DNA from: Spirochaetaceae bacterium
Lineage (GTDB): Bacteria > Spirochaetota > Spirochaetia > Treponematales > Treponemataceae
Assembly (NCBI GenBank): GCA_031272345.1
Contig: JAISTZ010000185.1
Coordinates: 1-6,959, forward strand
Direction of reading: 5' to 3'
Length of the DNA: 6,959 nucleotides
Position 1 is the first letter of the stretch. Every line of letters starts with the position of its first letter. This document shows positions 1 through 6,343 of this stretch, in pieces. A program made the position numbers and the translations under genes. The notes beneath the pieces were generated by a model. The model was not told the DNA's origin. It ran no database searches and saw only the letters and a list, made by a program, of their open reading frames with translations.

Positions 1-2626
1 ACCCGTAACCCGATGCGCTCAGGGAAAGGGATTCCGGCGTTTCCTTTTCGATGCTGTAATTATAGGATTGGGTGATATTCAATTTTGACTCAAACAGCTT
101 GACCGTCATGGATTGGGCAAGGGAGTCGAACTTCCATTCATCGGAGTCCTTGCTTACCTTCTGCACACCGTTTGACGCCGTCAGGGTGACGTAGGGAACT
201 CCCAGATTCATGGAATAGGTATACCGGTCGACTCGCGGTGGCAGGTTTGACGAGAGAGTCAAACTCTGTGAAAAATCCCCCTCCTTGGCCGCAAAGGTAA
301 AATTGAGTGTGTGGGCGGTGATGGATTCGTCGTCCCATTTGGGAGGATGGTATTCCCATTCGGGATTGTCATAGGTGCCGATATATTCGGTGCGCACCAG
401 ATTGAGCCCGGTGTTCCAGCTCAGGTTTGTCCCCGACAGGAGTGAATTGTACACAAAGGGCCGCAGGGTTACGGCGTTTGTCATGGTGGTGTCGAGTTTC
501 TGGGCTCCGTAGTCGTTGTTTATAATTGATTCGATGCTGCTTTTGGTGTGGCCCTTGCTTGGGTCGTCCGATGTGAGGGTTGAATCCTCAAGGAGTATCG
601 GGTGTTTCTGAAACACCGGAGAAAAGTTCACCGTGCTGGTTATGCCGATAAAGCTGTCCCGCCATCCGGCGCTGCTGTTCATGGTTATCGGCGACTTTAC
701 GGAAATCATCGAGGAGTACACCTTCCCCCAGTCAAAATCCTCCGGTTTGACCGGGTTCGTAAGAAAAATCATTTCGTTGGTAAAGTCAGCGGACACCGTG
801 TAGCCCAGCTTGTAGGTAAACCCGCCGGGGCGGCTCACCGCGGCAGACGAAAACGGTATCCTGGGAAGAGTCTGGGGATTGAGGAGGGGGTCTTCCTGGG
901 GGGACTCTTCGGCTGCCGCTTCACCCTCTTCTTCCGGGGGCGCTTCACCTTCCGCAATTTCTTGCGGGGCTGTTACTTGCGAAGTTTCCGCCGCAGCGGT
1001 TTCCGCGGATTTTTCATCCTTCTTTTTTAATCTCTCCGGGGGGACAAGACCGGGAGGGGGTGTTGTTTTTGTTGCATCCTCTTTGGCCTGGGCCGCCGCG
1101 CGGGGATATTCAAAGATGGTGCCGGAAAAGGACAGCACAGCGTGGGCCGGGGTGGTGCTCCGGGGTGTGTAAAAATTCTTGAATGATTTTTGGGTTTCAT
1201 ACTCGGGATTGGCATATCCGTAAAAACCCAACTGGGCTGTGTAATTTAAAGAGAGCGTGGAGAGCCAGGAAAACTTTACCGGCGCGGAATAGGAGCTGTT
1301 TAAATTCCAGCTAAAAGATGAAACGTCCCCCGTTGTGGTTTCGTCATCCTCATCCTTTGCCAGCCCGGTTTTGATAAGATCCCCCAGCCAGTCCAGGGTC
1401 TCCTTGCGGTCGAGAAAATCCTTTTCAAATTCGGTGTCCGAATACAGGGGCATGGTGAGGGAAAGGGAAAAGGGTTTCGTGATGCTTATGTCGACATTCG
1501 CCTTGTACCTGAAGGGCACCTGGAATCCCAGGAAATTTGATTCCACCGAATGGGTTTCCCCCTGGATGTCATAAATTGTTTGTTCGTTTTCGGGATGGGA
1601 ATAGCTGTACCCCATGTAAAAAGAGGCGTCGAGCTTGGAGATGTTTTGGTGGGGATGGAACTTGCCGTCAAGACCGACCATCAATCCCAGGTTGGAATAA
1701 TAGTCCGCCATGAGTTTTAAGTAGCTCCCGGAAACCGTGCCGGCGTCTTCGTCGAGGTTGCGCAAGATGAGTCCCTCGAGTTTCTGTTTTTTATTCCCCG
1801 AGGGTTTTAAAAAGCTGAACATCTCCAGATCATCCTGCCCCGCCTCGGCCTGTTTCCTCCCGATGATGTATGTGGTCGTCTGAATAAAATAGCCCCTGTC
1901 GTCATCCGTACCGACAACAGGATTGAACACCACCTCGTCCTTGGGGTAATAAAAGAAGGGCAGATAAAAGAGGGGAATCTTCCCCACATAGAGCAGGGCG
2001 TTAAAAAACGCGAACTCATTTCCCGGAAGGAGCCAGATTCTTGAGGCGTTGATTTTCCAGTGGGGATTCTCTTCGTCATCACAAAAGGTGAGGGACCCGT
2101 TTTGGAATGCGATTGTCCCCTTCTCGTCCCTGCCGAAGAGATCCGCCGCCACAACCAGAGTCGGGTTCGACAGGGAGCTGCTTCCGGTTGCGGCCGCGGC
2201 GGAGCTTTTGCCGGAAATGTTCCCCAGGGACACGATTCGGGCGCCGTCGAAAATTCCCTCCAGGGTATCCGTGTTCAACAGGATTGACGACGCGGTCATC
2301 TCCTCGGTGGAGCCGTCTTTTTTTTTCTGGGTCAGGGAGATGTTCCCCGTGGCATAGAGCAGTTGGTTTTCCCGGTTGTAGCGCACGTCCTCGGATTTTA
2401 TGGTGGTAACGGATCCGCCGCTCTCTATGGTGAGCTCCACGTTCCCCGAAAAGGTAATCGCGTTCCCCCCGGTGATCGGGTCCTTGGAGTACGAGGTTGA
2501 CCGGGCGTTCACTATGGTGACCGTGGCCTGGGAGCTCCCTCCGGTCTCCTGGGCAATTCCCCCGGAAAGGGCGAAGACCCCGACAATCACCCCAAGGACA
2601 ATCCTGGTCCATCCGGCTCTTTTCAT
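1..2626 (-). CDS. lptD: LptD/OstA-family outer-membrane LPS-assembly protein (3' end beyond window)
   Basis: Encodes the first 875 residues of a predicted outer-membrane beta-barrel of the LptD family, which receives lipopolysaccharide or a similar glycolipid from the periplasmic Lpt bridge and inserts it in the outer leaflet. Seen: a Sec signal peptide (basic MKRAGWTR, hydrophobic residues 9-24, likely cut after A25); an OstA/LptA-like jellyroll at about 43-175, with the typical SEDVRYNRENQLLYATGNIS stretch from 78; then FCDDEENPHWKINAS (181-195) and GKIPLFYLPFFYYPKDE (215-231), which match the conserved LptD segments around E. coli Cys173 and the start of the barrel. The rest is beta-strand-like, with alternating aromatic, Ser and Thr residues. 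An Ala/Glu/Pro-rich acidic insert lies at about 509-582. The frame is open without interruption to base 1, so the C-terminal part of the barrel lies outside. The ATG at 2626 overlaps the uvrA stop, with only a weak GGA upstream. The family call is strong; the cargo is inferred, since treponemes are thought to lack classical LPS. Confidence 0.9.
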   Translation of the reverse strand, partial: MKRAGWTRIVLGVIVGVFALSGGIAQETGGSSQATVTIVNARSTSYSKDPITGGNAITFSGNVELTIESGGSVTTIKSEDVRYNRENQLLYATGNISLTQKKKDGSTEEMTASSILLNTDTLEGIFDGARIVSLGNISGKSSAAAATGSSSLSNPTLVVAADLFGRDEKGTIAFQNGSLTFCDDEENPHWKINASRIWLLPGNEFAFFNALLYVGKIPLFYLPFFYYPKDEVVFNPVVGTDDDRGYFIQTTTYIIGRKQAEAGQDDLEMFSFLKPSGNKKQKLEGLILRNLDEDAGTVSGSYLKLMADYYSNLGLMVGLDGKFHPHQNISKLDASFYMGYSYSHPENEQTIYDIQGETHSVESNFLGFQVPFRYKANVDISITKPFSLSLTMPLYSDTEFEKDFLDRKETLDWLGDLIKTGLAKDEDDETTTGDVSSFSWNLNSSYSAPVKFSWLSTLSLNYTAQLGFYGYANPEYETQKSFKNFYTPRSTTPAHAVLSFSGTIFEYPRAAAQAKEDATKTTPPPGLVPPERLKKKDEKSAETAAAETSQVTAPQEIAEGEAPPEEEGEAAAEESPQEDPLLNPQTLPRIPFSSAAVSRPGGFTYKLGYTVSADFTNEMIFLTNPVKPEDFDWGKVYSSMISVKSPITMNSSAGWRDSFIGITSTVNFSPVFQKHPILLEDSTLTSDDPSKGHTKSSIESIINNDYGAQKLDTTMTNAVTLRPFVYNSLLSGTNLSWNTGLNLVRTEYIGTYDNPEWEYHPPKWDDESITAHTLNFTFAAKEGDFSQSLTLSSNLPPRVDRYTYSMNLGVPYVTLTASNGVQKVSKDSDEWKFDSLAQSMTVKLFESKLNITQSYNYSIEKETPESLSLSASGYG
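905..952 (-). repeat. Imperfect 24-bp tandem duplication inside lptD
   Basis: Two adjacent 24-bp units encode EGEAPPEE (residues 559-566) and EGEAAAEE (567-574). They lie in the acidic Ala/Glu/Pro-rich insert of the LptD-like protein. The units share the GGTGAAGCG core and differ at a few positions, so this is an old duplication or convergent low complexity, not an active perfect microsatellite. Confidence 0.7.
2318..2326 (-). repeat. A9 tract (coding strand) early in lptD
   Basis: Nine A in the coding strand encode Lys101-Lys102-Lys103 in the N-terminal jellyroll of the LptD-like protein. The tract is in frame in this sequence. Runs of this length can promote polymerase slippage, and a one-base change would abolish the barrel. 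Confidence 0.75.
2623..2626 (-). other. ATGA stop-start overlap coupling uvrA to lptD
   Basis: Read on the minus strand, bases 2626-2623 are ATGA: ATG starts lptD and TGA ends uvrA. Only a weak purine stretch (GCGGAAACC) precedes the ATG, so lptD translation probably depends on ribosomes finishing uvrA. No promoter or terminator fits between the two genes. Confidence 0.9.
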
Positions 2627-5460
2627 GGTTTCCGCGCAAGCATTTCCGCGACATAATGCCCGGTGAAGGATTCTTTTATTTGTGCGACCTCCTCCGGCGT
2701 TCCCGCGGCCACAATGCCGCCCCCGCGAAATCCCCCCCCGGGCCCCATGTCGATGATGTGGTCCGCCTGGACAATCACGTCGATGTTGTGTTCTATCATA
2801 ACCACCGTGTTCCCCTGGTCAACCAGGCGCTGAATCACCTCCATGAGCTGCTTCACGTCCACAAAGTGCAGGCCCGTGGTGGGCTCGTCCAGGATGTAGA
2901 GGGTCTTGCCGGTGGAACGCCGGGCCAGCTCATTGGCCAGCTTCACCCGCTGGGCCTCCCCCCCCGACAGTGTGAGGGCCGACTGCCCCATCTTGACGTA
3001 CCCCAGGCCCACGGAGAGCAGGGTGTCGAGCTTGCGGGCGATGTGGGGGATGGACACAAAGAAATCCGCCGCCTCCTCGATGGACATGTTGAGCACGTCG
3101 TCGATGTTCTTGCCCTTGAAGCGCACCTCCAGGGTCTCCTGGTTGAACCGCCTGCCCCCGCACACATCGCAGGGGATGTACACGTCCGGGAGGAAGTTCA
3201 TCTCTATGGTGATGGTGCCCGCCCCCTGGCAGTTCTCGCACCTGCCCCCCCGCACGTTGAAGCTGAATCTGCCCGGCTTGAATCCCCGGGCCTTTGAATC
3301 CGGCAGGCTCGCAAAGAGGTCCCGGATGCCGTTGAACACCCCCACGTAGGTTGCGGGGTTTGAGCGGGGCGTGCGCCCGATGGGGCTCTGGTCGATGTTG
3401 ATCACCTTGTCGATGTATTCGACGCCCTCGATTTTTTTGAATTCCCCCACGGGATAGGCCGTGCGCATCACCTTGTTCGACACCGCCGGGTAGAGGATGT
3501 CCCCCAGGAGGGTCGACTTGCCCGACCCGGAGACCCCGGTGATGCAGGTGAACTTGCCCAGGGGAATCTCCACGGTGATGTTCTTGAGGTTGTGCTCCCG
3601 CGCGCCGATGAGTTTGACGGCGTGTCCGCTCCCGTCCCGCCGCTTTTTGGGAATCTCCATCTTGAGAATCCCCGCCAGGTATTGTCCCGTAAGGCTCCGT
3701 TTTACCTTCATTATCTCCGGGGGCGGCCCGGACGCCACCACCTCGCCCCCGTGGATTCCCGCGCCGGGCCCCATGTCCACAATCCAGTCCGCCGTGCGGA
3801 GGGTCTGCTCGTCGTGCTCCACCACCAGGACCGTGTTCCCCAGGTCCCGCAGGTAGGTGAGGGTGTCGATGAGACGCTGGTTGTCCCGCTGGTGCAGGCC
3901 GATCGAGGGCTCGTCCAGGATGTAGAGCACCCCCATGAGGCTTGAGCCGATTTGGGTGGCCAGGCGTATGCGCTGGGCTTCGCCCCCGGAAAGGGTGGCC
4001 GCCTTGCGCTCCAGGGTGAGGTAGTCGAGGCCCACGTTCTTCATAAATCCCAGGCGGGCGTTGATTTCCTTTTCTATCTGCTTCGCGATTTGTTTTTCCG
4101 TGTCCGTCAATTTGAGCTTTTTGAAAAATTCGATTGATTCGTCCACCGAGAGGAGGCAGAGTTCGTGGATGTTTTTGCCCCCCACGGTGACGGCGAGGAC
4201 TTCGGGCTTGAGGCGTTTTCCCCCGCAGGCTTCGCAGGACCGGTGGGCCATGAATTTTTCCATGTTTTCCTTCTGGGCCTGGGAAAAGGTCTCGTTGTAC
4301 CGGCGGCGCATCTCCGCATAGAGTCCCGGCCACCGCTGGTTGTACACCGAGTGGCCCTCACCGTACTGCTTGTGATACACGTAGCGGATGGCCTCAGCCG
4401 TGCCGTTTACCAGGGCGTCCATCTGACTCCGTGTAAGTTTTCTGTACGGCGTGTCCAGGGTGTACCCCCCGGCCTTTGCCAGGGCCTCGAAGCGGCAGCG
4501 GTTCCACTCGGAGTCCGGGTTGAAGGGGAGGAGGCCCCCGTCGTTGAAGGACCGGTCCCGGTCGGGAATCATCAGGTCGATGTCGAATTCCATTTTTTCG
4601 CCCAGGCCCGTGCACTCCGGGCAGGCCCCGAAGGGATTGTTGAAGGAAAAGAGCCGGGGCTGCAATTCCGGAATCGAAATGCCGCAGTCCGGGCAGGCGT
4701 TTTTCTGGGAAAAGAGTTCCTCCGTGGGAGGCTCGTCCCCGCGCTGGCGGCTCACCATGATGATTCCCCCGGCGCTTGCAAGGGCCGCCTCCACGGAGTC
4801 CGCCAGGCGCTTCCGGGCCTCCGGGGCGAGGACGATTCTGTCCACGATGATTTCTATGGTATGCTTTTTTTGCTTGTCCAGTTTGATGGCTTCGTCCAGG
4901 TTCACCACCAGGCCGTCGATTCTGGCCCGCACGTACCCGAGCTTCCGGGAGTCCTCCAGGATTTTCTGGTGTTCCCCCTTTTTGGCCCTGATGACCGGGG
5001 CCATGATCTGGATCTTCGTGCCCTCCTCCCAGCCCATAATCGTGGCGATGATCTGGTCCGTGGGCTGCTCCTTGATGACCCTGCCGCACTGGGGGCAGTG
5101 GGGTATGCCGATTCTGGCGTAGAGGAGCCGGTAGTAGTCGAAAATTTCCGTGACCGTGCCCACGGTGGACCGGGGATTCCTGTGGGTGGACTTTTGCTCG
5201 ATCGAGATCGCCGGGGAGAGGCCCTCGATGTAGTCGATGTCCGGCTTGTCCAGGCGCCCCAAAAACTGGCGGGCATAGGCCGAAAGGCTCTCCACGTACC
5301 GCCGCTGGCCCTCGGCGAAGATCGTGTCGAAGGCAAGGGAGCTCTTCCCCGACCCGGACAGGCCCGAAACCACCACGAGTTTGTTCCGGGGTATCTCCAG
5401 GTCGATGTTTTTGAGGTTGTGCTCCCGCGCGCCCTTCACGATAAGTCTGTCTTCCGCCAT
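2623..5460 (-). CDS. uvrA: UvrABC system protein A, nucleotide excision repair ATPase
   Basis: A complete UvrA of 945 residues, close to the 940 of E. coli. With UvrB it scans DNA for bulky lesions in the cytoplasm, then loads UvrB for incision by UvrC. Two ABC ATPase halves are visible. Half 1: Walker A GLSGSGKSS at 33-41, zinc-binding cysteines C256/C259/C280/C283, a further CEAC pair at C409/C412, signature LSGGEAQR from 490, Walker B LYILDEP at 512-518, H-loop His549. Half 2: Walker A GVSGSGKST at 642-650, zinc cysteines C741/C744/C764/C767, signature LSGGEAQR from 831, Walker B LYILDEP at 854-860, H-loop His891. Nothing essential appears to be missing. The ATG at 5460 gives the normal family N-terminus (short tail, then GAREHNLKNIDLEIP). 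It has its own strong promoter just upstream and no Shine-Dalgarno. I saw no LexA-type operator in the 91-bp upstream gap. The gene ends in an ATGA overlap with lptD. Confidence 0.98.
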   Translation of the reverse strand: MAEDRLIVKGAREHNLKNIDLEIPRNKLVVVSGLSGSGKSSLAFDTIFAEGQRRYVESLSAYARQFLGRLDKPDIDYIEGLSPAISIEQKSTHRNPRSTVGTVTEIFDYYRLLYARIGIPHCPQCGRVIKEQPTDQIIATIMGWEEGTKIQIMAPVIRAKKGEHQKILEDSRKLGYVRARIDGLVVNLDEAIKLDKQKKHTIEIIVDRIVLAPEARKRLADSVEAALASAGGIIMVSRQRGDEPPTEELFSQKNACPDCGISIPELQPRLFSFNNPFGACPECTGLGEKMEFDIDLMIPDRDRSFNDGGLLPFNPDSEWNRCRFEALAKAGGYTLDTPYRKLTRSQMDALVNGTAEAIRYVYHKQYGEGHSVYNQRWPGLYAEMRRRYNETFSQAQKENMEKFMAHRSCEACGGKRLKPEVLAVTVGGKNIHELCLLSVDESIEFFKKLKLTDTEKQIAKQIEKEINARLGFMKNVGLDYLTLERKAATLSGGEAQRIRLATQIGSSLMGVLYILDEPSIGLHQRDNQRLIDTLTYLRDLGNTVLVVEHDEQTLRTADWIVDMGPGAGIHGGEVVASGPPPEIMKVKRSLTGQYLAGILKMEIPKKRRDGSGHAVKLIGAREHNLKNITVEIPLGKFTCITGVSGSGKSTLLGDILYPAVSNKVMRTAYPVGEFKKIEGVEYIDKVINIDQSPIGRTPRSNPATYVGVFNGIRDLFASLPDSKARGFKPGRFSFNVRGGRCENCQGAGTITIEMNFLPDVYIPCDVCGGRRFNQETLEVRFKGKNIDDVLNMSIEEAADFFVSIPHIARKLDTLLSVGLGYVKMGQSALTLSGGEAQRVKLANELARRSTGKTLYILDEPTTGLHFVDVKQLMEVIQRLVDQGNTVVMIEHNIDVIVQADHIIDMGPGGGFRGGGIVAAGTPEEVAQIKESFTGHYVAEMLARKP
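2732..2739 (-). repeat. G8 tract (coding strand) near the 3' end of uvrA
   Basis: Eight C on the plus strand read as eight G in the coding direction, in the sequence for DMGPGGGFRGGG at about residue 904-915. A slip of one base would replace the last ~38 residues and uncouple lptD. In this window the tract is in frame. Confidence 0.8.
2881..3927 (-). repeat. 21-bp exact direct repeat pair within uvrA (2881-2901 and 3907-3927)
   Basis: Identical 21-base stretches at 2881-2901 and 3907-3927 encode the Walker B heptapeptide LYILDEP of the second and first ATPase halves. The copies are 1026 bp apart, also in frame. Shared codon preference or occasional gene conversion between the halves could keep them identical. 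Confidence 0.85.
2958..2965 (-). repeat. G8 tract (coding strand) in the second ABC signature of uvrA
   Basis: A second run of eight G in the coding strand falls in the codons for the LSGGEAQR signature of the C-terminal ATPase half (from residue 831). The equivalent codons in the first half use a mixed sequence with no such run. The frame is intact here. Confidence 0.8.
3584..5433 (-). repeat. 23-bp exact direct repeat pair within uvrA (3584-3606 and 5411-5433)
   Basis: The same 23 bases occur at 3584-3606 and 5411-5433. They encode the GAREHNLKN stretch that opens each ABC half (from residue 10 and residue 619). The copies are 1827 bp apart, a multiple of three. Amino-acid conservation explains the position, but identity at every synonymous site is more than protein conservation demands. 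Confidence 0.85.
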
Positions 5461-5467
5461 GGGAGGG

Positions 5468-5497
5468 ATTATAGCGGATATGCCCGCCCTCTATCAA
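5468..5497 (-). promoter_or_regulatory. sigma-70 promoter of uvrA-lptD, leaderless configuration
   Basis: On the minus strand TTGATA (5497-5492, five of six matches to the -35 consensus) is followed after 18 bases by a perfect TATAAT (5473-5468). Only seven bases, CCCTCCC, separate this -10 from the uvrA ATG at 5460, so transcription should start at or within about two bases of the start codon. No room exists for a ribosome binding site. The promoter assignment is strong by sequence; the exact start point is inferred. Confidence 0.8.
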
Positions 5498-5516
5498 GCC
5501 CGGATACAGGGGCGCC

Positions 5517-5545
5517 TTGCCCCCGCTCCTCTCCCCCGGTATAAT
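5517..5545 (+). promoter_or_regulatory. sigma-70 promoter of the activase gene, leaderless configuration
   Basis: On the plus strand TTGCCC (5517-5522, four of six to the -35 consensus) is followed after exactly 17 bases by a perfect TATAAT (5540-5545). Six bases, GCCCCC, then lead to the ATG at 5552. As with uvrA on the other strand, the transcript should begin at or next to the start codon and lacks a Shine-Dalgarno. The two divergent -35 elements are 19 bases apart and do not overlap, so both polymerases could bind. The 5461-5551 gap holds nothing else I can recognise. Confidence 0.72.
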
Positions 5546-5551
5546 GCCCCC

Positions 5552-6343
5552 ATGTATACTTTAGGGATTGACATCGGTTCAACAACATCGAAATGCGTCG
5601 TCCTCAGGGACGGCGCGGACATTGCGGCAAGTTCAATCGTCATAGCGGGAACGGGGACGAACGGCCCGGCCCGGGCGCTGGAGCAGGCCCTTGGGGGCGC
5701 GGGAATCACCATGGGCGACATCGCCTACACCGTAGCCACGGGGTACGGCAGGATGAAGTACGAAAACGCGGACGAACAGCTCAGCGAGCTCAGTTGCCAC
5801 GCCATCGGGGTGCACCACATGTTCCCCTCGGTGCGCACGGTCATAGACATCGGCGGCCAGGACGCGAAGGCCCTCAAGGTGAACGACCGGGGCCGCATGA
5901 CGAGCTTCGTCATGAACGACAAGTGCGCCGCCGGAACGGGGCGTTTTTTGGACGTGATGGCCCAGGTGCTCCAGATGGACATCTCGGACCTGGAAGTCCA
6001 GGCGGCCAGGGCGAAAAAAATCAACGCCATTTCCAACACCTGCACGGTCTTTGCGGAGTCCGAGGTGATTTCCCAGTTGTCCAACGGGGAGGCCATCAGC
6101 GACATCGTCGCCGGAATCTGCGACTCCGTGGCAAAGCGGACGGCAGCCCTGGCGGAGCGGGTTGGGGTGGAAGAAGACGTGTGCATGAGCGGCGGGGTCG
6201 CCCGGAACGGGGGTGTGCGGAAGGCAATGGAACGCGCTCTGGGGGTGCCCGTGCTTTTTTCGCCCCTTTCCCAGTTGATGGGCGCCCTGGGCGCGTCAAT
6301 AGCGGCGGCGGAAAAATACCGGGACAAAACCGGCGGCCTTTAA
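5552..6343 (+). CDS. BcrAD/BadFG/HgdC-family acyl-CoA dehydratase activase (ATP-driven [4Fe-4S] electron donor)
   Basis: A 263-residue single-domain activase of the ASKHA ATPase fold. Known relatives (HgdC, BadF/BadG, YjiL and the double-cubane protein reductase) are homodimers sharing one [4Fe-4S] cluster; they use ATP to push one low-potential electron into a partner iron-sulfur enzyme. Seen: phosphate-1 loop GIDIGSTTSK (5-14), phosphate-2 loop IDIGGQDAKAL (98-108), NDKCAAGTGRF (122-132) and SNTCTVFAESEV (161-172). These place C125 and C164 at the positions of HgdC C127 and C166, the cluster ligands. The adenosine-site motif MSGGVARNGG (212-221) and a C-terminal PLSQLMGALGA (238-248) complete the family pattern. 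The ATG at 5552 is chosen because it starts the conserved MYTLGIDIGS N-terminus; the frame stays open upstream to 5324, but that is antisense to uvrA. A TATAAT ends 6 bases before this ATG. No dehydratase, benzoyl-CoA reductase or double-cubane partner is in the window, so the substrate is unknown. Confidence 0.93.
   Translation: MYTLGIDIGSTTSKCVVLRDGADIAASSIVIAGTGTNGPARALEQALGGAGITMGDIAYTVATGYGRMKYENADEQLSELSCHAIGVHHMFPSVRTVIDIGGQDAKALKVNDRGRMTSFVMNDKCAAGTGRFLDVMAQVLQMDISDLEVQAARAKKINAISNTCTVFAESEVISQLSNGEAISDIVAGICDSVAKRTAALAERVGVEEDVCMSGGVARNGGVRKAMERALGVPVLFSPLSQLMGALGASIAAAEKYRDKTGGL
6340..6343. other. Shared TTAA stop codons of convergent genes
   Basis: The palindrome TTAA gives the TAA of the activase (6341-6343, plus) and the TAA of the lipoprotein (6342-6340, minus). 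The genes therefore overlap by four bases and have no intergenic spacer. No hairpin with a T-run is visible on either side, so each transcript must run into the antisense of the other gene before ending. Confidence 0.9.

Noticed and set aside
602..1172. Plus-strand open frames opposite the middle of lptD.
   Set aside because: They arise from the antisense of the acidic low-complexity insert; their products are Arg/Phe- or Ser-rich with no domain and no upstream signals.
1..2626. The region looks like a scatter of short open frames, suggesting a degraded gene.
   Set aside because: Base-by-base translation from the ATG at 2626 gives 875 codons with no stop up to the window edge. It only appears fragmented because its own stop codon lies outside the window.
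2930..4333. 467-codon minus-strand frame overlapping uvrA.
   Set aside because: It is an alternate frame of uvrA on the same strand, very rich in Gly, Pro, Arg and His, with no family resemblance. The uvrA frame carries every expected motif.
4165..5544. Long plus-strand open frame (459 codons) opposite uvrA.
   Set aside because: It is the antisense shadow of a conserved GC-rich gene. Its product has low-complexity Val/Gly/Leu/Arg composition and no recognisable domain.
5324..5551. N-terminal extension of the activase from an upstream ATG at 5324.
   Set aside because: The extra 76 codons are antisense to the uvrA start and cover the promoter region. The family N-terminus begins at the ATG at 5552.
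5555..5560. TATACT just inside the activase gene as an alternative -10.
   Set aside because: It lies after the conserved start codon and has no -35 at the right distance (TCCCCC there), while the TATAAT at 5540-5545 has TTGCCC at 17 bp.
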